Counted from the stretch's first letter, positions 9,760-19,354 are shown. The stretch: 64,000 bases of DNA from CAZHTS01 sp964535315 (GCA_964535315.1 CAZHTS010000011.1:17472-81471); one strand, 5' to 3'. Made by a program: numbers and translations. Notes: generated by a model not told the origin, from the letters alone.

Positions 9760-10499
9760 GTTTCTTCAAACGTCACGCTGGTCTCTATCATATACCCGGC
9801 ACCCCGCACGCTTTTGATCTTCAACGCTGCACCGGGTAACGAATCCAGTTTCTGGCGTAAACGCGAAACGATCGGACGCAAGATTTTGGCAGCATCGTCC
9901 GGGCTGACGTTGTAGCCCTGGATCAAAAACACCAGCTCGCTATGCGTAATGACCTCATCCATCCGCTGAAAGAAAATCTCCAACAAACGCGCCTCGCTGG
10001 GCGAAAGCTGCAACAATTCCCCGCCCCAACTGATGCGCCGTTTGTTGCAGTCCACCACGATCTGATTGGAAAGATAATACACCTTGCCGTGCTGCGCCAG
10101 CCCCTTATCGCTGGCTGCCAGCAGATTGGCGCGCTTATCAGCAATGGCGCGCTCAACCATCTGGATCACCTGCTCAGGGTTGACCGGTTTTAGCAAATAC
10201 TCAAACACCCGGTAATGGATCGCCTCAATCGCCGTATCCATCGAACCGTAGGCAGTGATTAAAATCACGCGGATATCTGGCGCCCCTTCAAACACCCGGC
10301 GCAAAACCTCGATGCCGTTCATTCCCGGCATTTTTAAATCCAGAATAACGACATCGAAAGGCATCCGCAGCGCCAGTTCCACCCCGGCCTCGCCGTTCTC
10401 CGCGGACATGACGGCATACCCCTCCAGAAGCAATACGTCGGAGAGTGTGGTGCGAATAGTATCTTCGTCGTCAATTATCAGTACTGCGCCTTTGTCCAT
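9750..10499 (-). CDS. response regulator, REC plus winged-helix output
   Basis: With the start chosen here the protein has 249 residues. The receiver domain carries D10, D11, phospho-acceptor Asp54 (ILDLKMPG), the Thr of ILITAYG and Lys in LLKPV. The C-terminal half resembles an OmpR/PhoB winged helix (QLSPSEARLLEIF, then RLRQKL and VRGAGYMIE), although the N-terminal part of that domain is divergent. I chose the ATG at 10499 (MDKGAVLII) over the ATG 30 nt upstream because GAGGA lies at the right distance. It overlaps the 3' end of the upstream kinase gene, so the pair is likely translationally coupled and cognate. Confidence 0.88.
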   Translation of the reverse strand: MDKGAVLIIDDEDTIRTTLSDVLLLEGYAVMSAENGEAGVELALRMPFDVVILDLKMPGMNGIEVLRRVFEGAPDIRVILITAYGSMDTAIEAIHYRVFEYLLKPVNPEQVIQMVERAIADKRANLLAASDKGLAQHGKVYYLSNQIVVDCNKRRISWGGELLQLSPSEARLLEIFFQRMDEVITHSELVFLIQGYNVSPDDAAKILRPIVSRLRQKLDSLPGAALKIKSVRGAGYMIETSVTFEETQG

Positions 10500-12111
10500 G
10501 ACGATCCTCAAGTGGTAACCGAATTTCAAAACAGGCCCCGGAACCTTTGCGAGACGGCACGACCGCCAGTTTACCCCGGTGTGATTCTATAATACCATAA
10601 CTGATCGAAAGCCCAAGACCGGTGCCGTTCGGTTTGGTGCTCAAGAATGGTTCGAACAACCGCTCCAACACCTCCGCCGAGATCCCTGGGCCGCTATCTT
10701 CAATCGTGATACACACTTCTTTTTTCTCCGCCCAGGCGTCCACCCAGATTTCTTTGAGTTCCGGTCTGGTATCCGTCGCATCGATTGCGTTCAAAAGAAG
10801 ATTGAACAACACCTGGTGAATTTGCTGGCGGACCACCAGGACATCGGGCATCGCCCTGGCAAAGCTGGTGTGTACGATGACATGCCGGTCTTTTAACTGC
10901 TGCCGGAGCAATTCCAACACATGCCCTACCAGTCTGTCGACCGCCACGCTTTGCTTGTCGGCCCCCCCCTGACGGTAAAATTCGAGCATGCGCTGCACGG
11001 ACTGCGCCAGACGTTCCACCTCTGAACGAGCCATTTTTAAGTAGTCGTTGCGTTTCTGCTGACTGAGTTCCTGCCGGCCGGCGAGATGCAGGCAGTTTTG
11101 CACCGCCTGCAACGGGTTATTAATCTCGTGCGCCACCGATGCTACCGTCCGGCCAACGGCCGCCATCTTTTCCGCCTGCAACAATGCCTGCGCCGCCTCT
11201 TCTGCCTGTCTCATCGAGCGGATCAAATCCGAATACAGGCGGGCATTCTCCATGGCAATCGTCGCCTGACGCGCCAGAATACCCAGCAATTCGAGCTCTA
11301 ATTCACCATACGGTAGTTGATGTGGATCACTGGCCGCATAGAACAGCAGCGTTTGTTGGCTGCGTTGCAGCGTAACCACCAGGAGACTGCCCCAGTTCAT
11401 TTTCTCCAGAAACGCCTGCCCCTCTGCACGGCTGAGCGGCCCGCTGTGCGTGATGGCAAACTTTGCTCCACTCAGTAACGTATGATCGCTCAAGAGTTCA
11501 AACAAGGTCTGCGCTTCGTCGCACGGCAGCGGTTCGCCCAATACGGTCAGCCTGACCGGAACACAACGGTTGGCCTCCAGTTGCAGACGGTAAATTCCGG
11601 CGGCGCAGACGCTCAACTGCCGGTTGATCGACGTTAACGCCAGTTCAAGCAACGCGGCCGGGTCGGTCTCGGCAATAAATGCTTCGCTCAAATCAAACAA
11701 TGGCTGTAACGCCTGAAGTTTGGCCGCATCGCGGCGTTCACGCACCGTTTTGAGCACGTGATTGACCGACTCGATCAGATCATTGCTGCTATCAAACGGC
11801 TTCAGCAACAAACCGTCGGCCCCGCGGCGCAACACTTTAACTGCCGTGTCGGCTGTTCCCATCCCGGTCATTACCAACACCGCCATTTGTGGTTGAACAC
11901 TTTTGCCATAAGAAATGAGTTGGAAGCCATCCATGATCGGCATACGAATATCGACCAGCAGCAAATCGATCGGTTCCTGCTCCAACACCCGCAGCGCCCG
12001 GCTGGGGTCCGTTTCGGTCAACACTTTGAAAGAGGCTCGCTCCAGCAGGCGCTGGCACAGGTAGACTACACCGGGTTCATCATCAACAATCAGGACACGG
12101 GCCGATAACAT
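10471..12111 (-). CDS. hybrid histidine kinase, REC-GAF-HisKA-HATPase
   Basis: A 546-residue cytosolic kinase. An N-terminal receiver domain has Asp54 (LLVDIRMP). A GAF domain (about 140-290) and a short coiled coil follow. The dimerization/phosphoacceptor domain of the NtrB-like class has His328 in AHEINNPL. The ATPase domain has intact N-box (NLLLNAIDA), G1 (DSGPGIS) and G2 (GTGLGLSI) motifs. The start at 12111 (MLSARVLIV) was preferred to one 39 nt upstream because it leaves a GAAGAG site and fits the receiver-domain border. The gene starts within the tail of the upstream pseudo-kinase gene and overlaps the response regulator downstream: a three-gene signalling operon. Confidence 0.9.
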   Translation of the reverse strand: MLSARVLIVDDEPGVVYLCQRLLERASFKVLTETDPSRALRVLEQEPIDLLLVDIRMPIMDGFQLISYGKSVQPQMAVLVMTGMGTADTAVKVLRRGADGLLLKPFDSSNDLIESVNHVLKTVRERRDAAKLQALQPLFDLSEAFIAETDPAALLELALTSINRQLSVCAAGIYRLQLEANRCVPVRLTVLGEPLPCDEAQTLFELLSDHTLLSGAKFAITHSGPLSRAEGQAFLEKMNWGSLLVVTLQRSQQTLLFYAASDPHQLPYGELELELLGILARQATIAMENARLYSDLIRSMRQAEEAAQALLQAEKMAAVGRTVASVAHEINNPLQAVQNCLHLAGRQELSQQKRNDYLKMARSEVERLAQSVQRMLEFYRQGGADKQSVAVDRLVGHVLELLRQQLKDRHVIVHTSFARAMPDVLVVRQQIHQVLFNLLLNAIDATDTRPELKEIWVDAWAEKKEVCITIEDSGPGISAEVLERLFEPFLSTKPNGTGLGLSISYGIIESHRGKLAVVPSRKGSGACFEIRLPLEDRHGQRRSTDN

Positions 12112-12116
12112 GGCTT

Positions 12117-15100
12117 TTACTCTTCGATGGGAAGCAAAACACGAAAACAACTGCCGGTATTGATATCGCTCTGCAACTCAATCTTGCCCCCATGCTGCGT
12201 TACGATAGTGTAGGCGGTCGCCAGATTGGCGCGCCCCCGGACATTGGCGGGTACGGGCGGCTTAAAAATGGCCTTTTGCTCCTCAGGTGAAAGCCCTCTA
12301 CCACTATCGCGGACATCAAACCACAAGAAACGCCCCGCTTCAGCCTCGATCACCCCAGAATAAAGCGCCAGGAGATCGTCGCGGGTCATCCGCTGCATGG
12401 CGGTCTGTACCAGATTAAGAATCACCTGCTTAATTTGTAAAGGATCGACGGATACCCAGGGTAAATCGGCTATCAGGTGTGTTTCCAGGGCAATATTAGC
12501 CCACTCCAACGGCTGACGGGTCAGAGCCAGAACTTCCTCAATCAACAAGTTGATATCTGTTTTAACCCGCAACCGGTCGGAAAGGCGCGAGAAATCTAAC
12601 AAGCGTTGCACCACTGTGTTGGCGCGTTGTGCCTCCTGAAACACCAGTTTCAAATCGGCATAATATGGGCTCGTTTCTGTCATCGTCTCCATGGCGACTT
12701 CCAAAAAGCCGGTGACGACGGTCAACGGGTTGCTCAATTCGTTCGCCACGCCGGCCGCCAGTTCTCCTACGGCTGCCATACGCGCCGATTGCACCAGCTG
12801 TTCTTCGGCCTCTTTTTGCGCCACAACGCGCTGCTGTAACTCGTCATACAGTCTGGCGTTGTGCAAAGAAACGGCTATTTGTGGCGCAAGCTGTTCTAAC
12901 AGATCCAGATCGGCGGCGCTGAATTCGCGGTGTTCGTTATCATCGAACACCGAGAGCACCCCCAACACCTCTTGCTGGTACACCAATGGGACACTGGCAA
13001 TCGGGTGAAAAGGATAGCGGGTTTCGACATTGAAACGACCATCCCAGCAATTGTAATCTTTTAACGCAAACGCCCGCCGCGTTTCCAGCACCACCCGGAC
13101 AATGCCATCGTCCAGCGGGTGCGACCAGCCGTCATAGTCCGGCCAGGGGGTATCGGCGATCATGGTCTTGATCCACCCTTTTTCCCAATCGATCAGGCTC
13201 AGATCGGCCCCACAGGCATTGACCAACAAACGCACCCGCCCCACCACCCGGCGCATCACCGCCTGAACATCCAGATTGGAGGAGATATCCAGGGCGGTCT
13301 GATTTACGGCCAGCAACTGCGCCACCGTGCCTCTGAGCGCCTGGTAACGCATGGCGTTGAGGAAAACGTTAGACAATACCCCACCCAACGTTTCGATCAA
13401 CATTAAATCCGCTTCGGAGAACGTTCGCCCATCCGGCAGGGTGAGCACCACCCCACCCAACGAGCGTTCGCCGTCACACAGGGGCAGCACCACCTGACGT
13501 GTCGACTGAACCTGCAAGGCCGGCGGCTCGCCGGGTTGATGACGCAGCGCCATCCCGGTCAACCAGGCCGGGTCTTCCAACAAGCCGCTCTCTCCGGCCC
13601 GCCCTCGCACGATCAGACCCCGATCCACATCGTGCCCCACCACCATGACGCCGGCGCCCGAAAAATGTGCAGACAGCAAATCCGCCGCCTTCTGGGCGAT
13701 TTGCTCCTCGTCTAACAGGCCCGCCATCGCTTTGATTAACAGATAGATCAACTCCAGGTTGCGCGCCCGGTTGTCTGCCGCCTGGCGTAACCGCAGGTTT
13801 TCAATCGAACCGGCCAGATAACCGGCAATCACGGTCAGGAACTGCTCATCCTCTGCACGAAAAGCGTCGGCGGCAAAGCTTTCCAGGCTAAGCACTCCCA
13901 CCACCTGCTCGCGCAGCTTAAGGGGCACGGCCAGTTCCGAACGCACGCCCGGAGTCAATTCCAGGTAATGCTGCGCCTTACGTACATCTCCGCAGCGTAC
14001 CGGCTGGCCGGTTTCAAAGGCATGCCCCACCATGCTCTTCTCTACCGAGAAAGACGCAACCGGCAGGCTCAAATCACCGTAAAAATGCATAAACTGTTTA
14101 TCGGCAGTAGGCACCAACACCCCGGCTACAGGAACATCAAAAGTCTTTTGCAGCAGCCGCACGATACGGTGCGCCACCACATCGATGCTCTCCCCCGAGG
14201 CAGCCGTCAACGCCACCTCGCTGACCGTCAGCATGCGCTCCAGATGATGGGTCGCTTCCGAGAGCATGATCACATTTTCCAACGCCGGCGCCACATGGCG
14301 AATAAATCGTTCAACAGCGTCAAACTCGCCGCTCTCAAACGGCGTTGCACGGTACAGGCTGAACAAACCAATGACACGCTTCCCCAACGGAATTGGAACC
14401 CCCATCCAGGCCGCAAAGCCCTGGCCCGAGATCAACGCCGGCATTCGTCTCCAACGGTTGGAACCCGCATCCAGCACAGATCCCTTGCGGCGAATCACCA
14501 TGCGCTGGATGTCGGGGAAATCGACAAAAAGCAGCACCTGGCTGCGCTCGACGCCGGGCAACTTCCAGGTGTGCTCGATCTGAATGCAGTCCACCTTGCG
14601 AATCCCCACCCAGGCGGCGTCAAACGGGATCACCCGCCCCGCAGAGGCGGTGATTTGCGCCAGTGCATCCTGAATACTGTAATACACCCCCTGCTCAAAG
14701 TTATCGGCGAATTCGACCATGCGGCGTGACGCCGCATGGGGCTCATCCAACAACGCCGGCAAAGATAACGTAACTACCCGCCAGAAACCGGAGGCCAGCC
14801 TGTCCAGTTGATCGGCGCCAACCAGCACCACCCCGCGGCACTCAGGCAAGGGAAAGAGGTAAATACGCTGGCTCCCTAAGGTCTCTGCATCCTCCCCGGT
14901 ACTACGCCAGCGCCCGCGCCCGCCCGCCAGTCCGCCCGAAATCCAGACTTGAGAAACCGGCAGACGCAAGAACGTTTCCATACAGGTGGACCTTGCTTTG
15001 GTCAGGCCATAATTGGCGCCGATTTTCCAGCCTTCCCCGGCGCGCTCCACTACCAGAGCCCAGACAGCAGTGGTCAGCAGACAGGTTTCTTTAAGTTGTT

Positions 15101-15125
15101 GAGAAAGGGGATTGGAGATTGCCAT
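12117..15125 (-). CDS. multi-GAF protein with degenerate histidine-kinase domain (pseudo-kinase)
   Basis: A 1002-residue protein with several GAF domains (clear ones at about 155-290, 305-455, 465-595 and 610-760), followed by a HisKA/HATPase region. The H-box reads AGVANELSNPL: the position normally occupied by the phosphorylated His is Asn795 (codon AAC confirmed on the minus strand at 12743-12741). The N-box reads NLVQTAMQ, with Thr where the Mg-ATP-coordinating Asn should be. The G2 glycine motif is replaced by GRANLATAY. G1 (DSGRGLS) is kept. The protein should therefore be unable to autophosphorylate, yet the frame is open and the gene leads an operon with an intact kinase. A sensory partner or allosteric subunit for that kinase is likely. 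Confidence 0.88.
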   Translation of the reverse strand: MAISNPLSQQLKETCLLTTAVWALVVERAGEGWKIGANYGLTKARSTCMETFLRLPVSQVWISGGLAGGRGRWRSTGEDAETLGSQRIYLFPLPECRGVVLVGADQLDRLASGFWRVVTLSLPALLDEPHAASRRMVEFADNFEQGVYYSIQDALAQITASAGRVIPFDAAWVGIRKVDCIQIEHTWKLPGVERSQVLLFVDFPDIQRMVIRRKGSVLDAGSNRWRRMPALISGQGFAAWMGVPIPLGKRVIGLFSLYRATPFESGEFDAVERFIRHVAPALENVIMLSEATHHLERMLTVSEVALTAASGESIDVVAHRIVRLLQKTFDVPVAGVLVPTADKQFMHFYGDLSLPVASFSVEKSMVGHAFETGQPVRCGDVRKAQHYLELTPGVRSELAVPLKLREQVVGVLSLESFAADAFRAEDEQFLTVIAGYLAGSIENLRLRQAADNRARNLELIYLLIKAMAGLLDEEQIAQKAADLLSAHFSGAGVMVVGHDVDRGLIVRGRAGESGLLEDPAWLTGMALRHQPGEPPALQVQSTRQVVLPLCDGERSLGGVVLTLPDGRTFSEADLMLIETLGGVLSNVFLNAMRYQALRGTVAQLLAVNQTALDISSNLDVQAVMRRVVGRVRLLVNACGADLSLIDWEKGWIKTMIADTPWPDYDGWSHPLDDGIVRVVLETRRAFALKDYNCWDGRFNVETRYPFHPIASVPLVYQQEVLGVLSVFDDNEHREFSAADLDLLEQLAPQIAVSLHNARLYDELQQRVVAQKEAEEQLVQSARMAAVGELAAGVANELSNPLTVVTGFLEVAMETMTETSPYYADLKLVFQEAQRANTVVQRLLDFSRLSDRLRVKTDINLLIEEVLALTRQPLEWANIALETHLIADLPWVSVDPLQIKQVILNLVQTAMQRMTRDDLLALYSGVIEAEAGRFLWFDVRDSGRGLSPEEQKAIFKPPVPANVRGRANLATAYTIVTQHGGKIELQSDINTGSCFRVLLPIEE

Positions 15126-15180
15126 GAATATTGCTCCGCCGCCATGCTATACTATTCCTTATTATACCGTTGATCCCAGA

Positions 15181-15202
15181 TTCATTGCAATTTCATTGCA
15201 AT
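15181..15202 (+). promoter_or_regulatory. tandem 11-bp direct repeat, probable OmpR-family operator
   Basis: Two perfect head-to-tail copies of TTCATTGCAAT (15181-15191 and 15192-15202) lie in the 132-bp space between the divergent pseudo-kinase and OmpR-type regulator genes. An 11-bp period is the arrangement OmpR/PhoB-family regulators usually bind. The first copy overlaps the proposed -35 of the minus-strand promoter (TTGCAA 15185-15190, -10 TATAAT at 15161-15166, 18-bp spacer). The repeats lie about 40 bp upstream of a plus-strand -10 TATACT at 15243-15248. Autoregulation and cross-control of both operons are likely. Confidence 0.6.
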
Positions 15203-15257
15203 CGATTGACAACCTGCTCTGGTAAAGCGTTTTGACGTAGAGTATACTCGGATCACC

Positions 15258-15956
15258 ATGACCGCCATTTTACTGATTGAAGATACCCGCGAACTTGCTC
15301 AGGTGATACAACGCGAGCTGGAAAACGAAGGATACCGGGTCTGCCTGGCAGCCGATGGCCCATCCGGCCTGGCAGCTCACACCCAACAACAACCAAACCT
15401 GGTCATCCTGGACTGGATGCTACCGGGGATGGATGGACTGGAAGTGCTACGCCGCATTCGCCAGTCGGCCAACACCCCAATTTTGATGCTCACTGCTCGC
15501 AACGAAGAGATCGATCGCGTAATCGGTCTCGAAGTCGGCGCCGACGATTATCTGACCAAGCCGTTCGGTATGCGCGAGTTACTGGCCCGCGTGCATGCCC
15601 TGTTACGGCGAGCAGAACAAATCCACACCCAGCTTTCTAGCGACCGCCAACAGAGTCAGACCATCCTTGCGGTTGACGATTTGAGTCTCGAGCCCGAAGC
15701 GCACCTGGCCCGGAAAAATGGCGCCCTGCTCGATCTTACCCGCACCGAATTTGAATTACTCCACCTGTTACTACGCAACCCGGGGCGCACCTTCAGCCGC
15801 ACCTATCTGCTCAACGCCATTTGGGGCCAGGATTTCATCTCCGGCGACCGTTCGGTAGACAACGCCATCCTTAGACTGCGCCGCAAACTCGGCGCAACGG
15901 GGGATCAAATTGAAACTGTTTGGGGCGTGGGATATCGCTATCACCCACACGAGTAA
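15258..15956 (+). CDS. OmpR/PhoB-family response regulator
   Basis: A 232-residue DNA-binding regulator. The receiver domain (1-120) has E8/D9, phospho-acceptor Asp52 in LDWMLPG, the Thr of MLTARN and Lys in LTKPFG. A winged-helix domain (about 135-230) ends with ETVWGVGYRY. The gene is followed by its probable sensor kinase with a 47-nt overlap. The -10 TATACT ends ten bases before the ATG and there is no ribosome-binding site, so the message may be leaderless or nearly so. The tandem 11-bp repeats upstream are its most likely binding site. Confidence 0.93.
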   Translation: MTAILLIEDTRELAQVIQRELENEGYRVCLAADGPSGLAAHTQQQPNLVILDWMLPGMDGLEVLRRIRQSANTPILMLTARNEEIDRVIGLEVGADDYLTKPFGMRELLARVHALLRRAEQIHTQLSSDRQQSQTILAVDDLSLEPEAHLARKNGALLDLTRTEFELLHLLLRNPGRTFSRTYLLNAIWGQDFISGDRSVDNAILRLRRKLGATGDQIETVWGVGYRYHPHE

Positions 15957-17523
15957 TCAAACGCGCTTTCTTTTCCGCCGGCCAACTGCATGGGCGTTGG
16001 TAGAAACCAGCGGGGTGGCGTTGGGCGTTCTGCTCGTCATCACGCAAATCGAAGCGCACATCCAGCCGCTGGCATTCAACGGGGCAGTGCTGTTTTTGTG
16101 TGGCGCCAGCGGTTTCTGGATGGTGCTGCGCACCCGTCCCCCCACCGGCGGCCTCACAAAACAAATCGGCTGCGAACTTTTACGAGCGGCGTTGCTCGGC
16201 GCGCTCATGCTGGTTTTGCTGAGACCCGCTTCCGAACTGCTGGGCTGGGATGCGCTATGGCAACACAACAGTTGGGGCAAAATCATATTGAGTTATCTGC
16301 TGGCGCTAACCGGCCTGGGGTATCTGCTGTGTCGCCTGGGGATATGGGTGCTGATCCGCTGGGATCGTTTGCGCAAACGGCGTATGTTGTGGGGCCTGAC
16401 TCACGCCCATCTATGGGTCGCCATCCTGGCAGCGCTGGTCGCCACCCCTATTTTTTTCTGGCTCACCCCCTACTCAGAGGTCGCCCAACACGTTCAGGAT
16501 AACACCCAGGACCCCGTGGCAGCGTTGGCCACCCGGTTTTTTGTGTCCGCTTTTCCGACCGCGGTCTGGTTCGTGGTCTTTACCGTGCTCATCCTGCTGA
16601 TCGTTCTGCCGCCTTCGGCGCTGTTCTCTTTCCTGGTCGCCCGCAAAACCACCCGGCGCCTTGAAAAATTGGCGCATGTAACCGGCGAATTGCAAAAAGG
16701 CAATCTCCATGCCCGCGTAGAAGTTGAGGGCGAAGACGAAGTGGCGCGCCTGCAACAGGATTTCAACGCCATGGCCATCCGCCTGGAAAACACACTGGCC
16801 GAACTGCAAACCGAGCGCGACCGCGTCACCCACCTGCTGGCGTCGCGGCAGGCGCTGATTGCCTCGGTCTCGCACGAATTACGCACCCCGGTGGCCGTGC
16901 TGCGCGCCACCCTCGATTCCGCTACCCGCACCTGGGAAGAAGAACCGCCGCAATCGCTGCGCGATGATCTGCTGGTCGTCAACCAGGAAATCGTCCGCCT
17001 GCAAGGGCTGATCGACGATCTCTTCACCCTCTCACAGACCGAAACCAACCGCCTCACCCTGCATTGCCAGACATTTCCACCCGCTCCGGTCATCACCCAA
17101 ATGGCTGCGGCATTGCAGCCGCTGGCCCAAAGCAGCGGTCAGATTGAAATCCTCACCCAGATTCCCGACGACCTCCCCCACGTCTACGCCGACCCGACCC
17201 GGGTGCAACAAATTCTCGCCAACCTGCTGCGCAACGCCATTCGCCATACCCCGCCCGGCGGCCTGATTCTGGTCCGGGCCGAAAGCGAAGACCACATGCT
17301 CCGTTTGCAAGTGTGCGATACCGGCGAAGGCATCGCCGCCCAGGACCTCCCCCATATCTGGGATCGATTTTACCGCGGCGCGGCGGGCGTTGCCAGCGGC
17401 CCCGGTTCAGGGTTGGGCCTGGCGATTGTCAAAGAACTGAGCGAGGCCATGCAAGGTAAGGTAGCCGCCAGCAGCCAGCCCGGCGGTGGATGTTGTTTCA
17501 CCGTCTGGCTGCCCAGAGGCTAA
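15910..17523 (+). CDS. membrane sensor histidine kinase
   Basis: A 537-residue kinase with about four N-terminal transmembrane segments (residues ~27-200), a further segment near 215-240, a HAMP domain (~240-295), HisKA with His322 in SVSHELRTPVAV, and an ATPase domain with N-box NLLRNAIRH, G1 CDTGEGIA and G2 GSGLGLAI. It is the partner of the OmpR-type regulator. The start used is TTG, with a GGGGGA site six bases upstream inside the end of the regulator gene; a later start is possible because the first 25 residues are not conserved-looking. The target genes are probably the lipoprotein and ABC exporter that follow. Confidence 0.9.
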   Translation: MKLFGAWDIAITHTSNQTRFLFRRPTAWALVETSGVALGVLLVITQIEAHIQPLAFNGAVLFLCGASGFWMVLRTRPPTGGLTKQIGCELLRAALLGALMLVLLRPASELLGWDALWQHNSWGKIILSYLLALTGLGYLLCRLGIWVLIRWDRLRKRRMLWGLTHAHLWVAILAALVATPIFFWLTPYSEVAQHVQDNTQDPVAALATRFFVSAFPTAVWFVVFTVLILLIVLPPSALFSFLVARKTTRRLEKLAHVTGELQKGNLHARVEVEGEDEVARLQQDFNAMAIRLENTLAELQTERDRVTHLLASRQALIASVSHELRTPVAVLRATLDSATRTWEEEPPQSLRDDLLVVNQEIVRLQGLIDDLFTLSQTETNRLTLHCQTFPPAPVITQMAAALQPLAQSSGQIEILTQIPDDLPHVYADPTRVQQILANLLRNAIRHTPPGGLILVRAESEDHMLRLQVCDTGEGIAAQDLPHIWDRFYRGAAGVASGPGSGLGLAIVKELSEAMQGKVAASSQPGGGCCFTVWLPRG

Positions 17524-17611
17524 GCCCGTTTTTGCTACAATCTTGCGACAATCTCGAAACCGGCATATGACAGGTTCGGCCTATCATACGGTGAAAAGGA
17601 GTCAATACCGT

Positions 17612-18424
17612 ATGAATTTCAACCGTCCCGTTTCACGCCGGCAATTCTTACGCGGCTCGGCGCTCACCCTTGCCGCCGTCTGTCTGAACGGCTGCCTGGG
17701 GCAGGCCCTCGCCCCAACCGCTCAGACCCGTGAAAACTACTATCTCAAACGCAAAGACAACATCTTTGAAGACTTCAAGAGCTATAAAAAGCAGCTGCAA
17801 AAAATTACCACGCGTGACCACAGCGAAGCGCTCGCGGCAAAGGTCTTTGCCGAAGCCGACGAGCGTTTTGAAAGATTGTTGGCCGAACTACCCGATATCG
17901 GCGGCAACCAGAACAAACTGACCCAGACCTTATGCCAGTGCTGCGGCGTCCTGGCCTTCTACCAGGCCATGAAAACCCAATCCATCCCCGTCGATGAGAT
18001 CGGGCGGATTACCTACCGCGCCTTTGAAGCGCTCAGCAAGAGCAACGACCCGCTCAACAGCGTCGACCAACGCCAGGCCAACAGCCAGGCGGCCCGCGAT
18101 TACTACCGCCAGTTGGCCGAAGAATCCCGGCAGCGCGCCAACCCCGACGATTGGCGCGCCAGCTATGTCGAAGGGGACGGCGTCAACTTCGATTACGGCA
18201 TCGATTACGTCGAATGCGCCGTATGCAAATTCTTCAACCGCCAGAACGCCAGCGAATATACCCCCTACCTGTGCCTGAACGACTTCCCCCTCAGTTATGC
18301 CTTTGATACCGGCCTGGTGCGCACCAGCACCCTGGCAAGCGGCGGCCAATGTTGCGACTTTCGCTTCAAGACCGGACGCAAACCGCAAATGGAATGGACG
18401 CCCGCTTTTCTCAAACAAGGATAA
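17612..18424 (+). CDS. ATC-hydrolase-like protein with Tat signal and lipobox
   Basis: The 270-residue protein matches the family named after L-2-amino-thiazoline-4-carboxylic acid hydrolase; the diagnostic C-terminal block contains ECAVCKFF, YLCLNDFPLS and a Cys pair in GGQCCDF. The N-terminus has a twin-arginine motif (SRRQFLRG), a hydrophobic stretch and a lipobox LNGC, so it is predicted to be exported folded and anchored outside the membrane. I moved the start to 17612, which has AAGGAG ten bases upstream; longer versions lack a site. Several Cys residues in the catalytic block may be active. It is followed three bases later by the ABC exporter genes. The family name comes from a cysteine-synthesis enzyme, but the substrate here is unknown. 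Confidence 0.8.
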   Translation: MNFNRPVSRRQFLRGSALTLAAVCLNGCLGQALAPTAQTRENYYLKRKDNIFEDFKSYKKQLQKITTRDHSEALAAKVFAEADERFERLLAELPDIGGNQNKLTQTLCQCCGVLAFYQAMKTQSIPVDEIGRITYRAFEALSKSNDPLNSVDQRQANSQAARDYYRQLAEESRQRANPDDWRASYVEGDGVNFDYGIDYVECAVCKFFNRQNASEYTPYLCLNDFPLSYAFDTGLVRTSTLASGGQCCDFRFKTGRKPQMEWTPAFLKQG

Positions 18425-18427
18425 ACC

Positions 18428-19354
18428 ATGAACACCGTCATTGAAACCTACGCACTCAGCCGGCGCTTTGGCAATATCCTGGCGGTCGACGCCCTGGATC
18501 TACGCGTGCCACAAGGCAGTATTTACGGTTTTCTGGGGGCAAACGGCGCCGGAAAAACCACCACCATCCGCATGCTGCTCGGCCTGATCCGTCCACATGC
18601 CGGCCGTGTCCTCATTCAAGGCAAAGCACTCGACACACACCGCGCGGCAATCCTCGCCCATACCGGTTCGCTGGTAGAAATGCCTTCTCTCTATCCCAAC
18701 CTGACCGGGCGCGAAAATCTGACGCTGTTCTGTGGCCTGCTCGGCGCCGGGCAAGAACAGATCGGTCGCGCCCTGAACATCGTTCGCCTGGAAAACGACG
18801 CCAACCGCCTGGTGCGCACCTACTCGTTGGGCATGCGCCAGCGCTTGGGGCTGGCTGTGGCCTTCCTGGGGAACCCCAGCCTGCTCATCCTGGATGAACC
18901 CACCAATGGCCTGGACCCCGCCGGAATTCACGAAATCCGCTCGCTGCTGTGCAACCTGCCGCGCCAGGAGGGGGTCAGCATTTTTATCTCCAGCCACCTG
19001 TTAAGCGAGGTCGAACAAATGGCTACCCACATCGGCATCATCAACCGGGGGCGGCTCATCTTCCAGGGCACGCCGGAGCAGTTACGCACCCAATACCACG
19101 AAGTGTTAACCGTCCAAACCGGCGAGCCTAAGGCCGTCCAGCAATGGCTGCAAAGCAAAGGCTGGAATGTATCCCACAATGGAGACCATCACCTGAGCGT
19201 CAAGATCAACGGCGCGTCGGACGCGGCCTTGATTAACGCCCAAATCGTCCAGGCCGGCTACCCGGTCTACCAGCTTGGCATCCTGCAACCCTCGCTGGAA
19301 GATATCTTCCTCGCCCTGACCGAAACAGGCAAACCAACGGAGGTGTTTTCATGA
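18428..19354 (+). CDS. ABC transporter ATPase, BcrA/lantibiotic-immunity type
   Basis: A 308-residue ATPase with Walker A GANGAGKTT, signature YSLGMRQRL, Walker B LLILDEP and a switch His in SSHLLSEVEQ. The extra C-terminal domain of about 80 residues is typical of ABC-2 exporters that protect against peptide antibiotics or export lipids. It begins three bases after the ATC-hydrolase-like gene and overlaps the permease by four bases (ATGA). Together with the two-component system upstream this resembles envelope-stress or antibiotic-sensing modules. Confidence 0.92.
   Translation: MNTVIETYALSRRFGNILAVDALDLRVPQGSIYGFLGANGAGKTTTIRMLLGLIRPHAGRVLIQGKALDTHRAAILAHTGSLVEMPSLYPNLTGRENLTLFCGLLGAGQEQIGRALNIVRLENDANRLVRTYSLGMRQRLGLAVAFLGNPSLLILDEPTNGLDPAGIHEIRSLLCNLPRQEGVSIFISSHLLSEVEQMATHIGIINRGRLIFQGTPEQLRTQYHEVLTVQTGEPKAVQQWLQSKGWNVSHNGDHHLSVKINGASDAALINAQIVQAGYPVYQLGILQPSLEDIFLALTETGKPTEVFS

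Noticed and set aside
10471..15125. Frameshift or decay as the cause of the kinase motif losses in the 1002-residue GAF protein
   Set aside because: The frame is uninterrupted, the GAF domains are well formed, and the changes are single-residue substitutions at three separate motifs.
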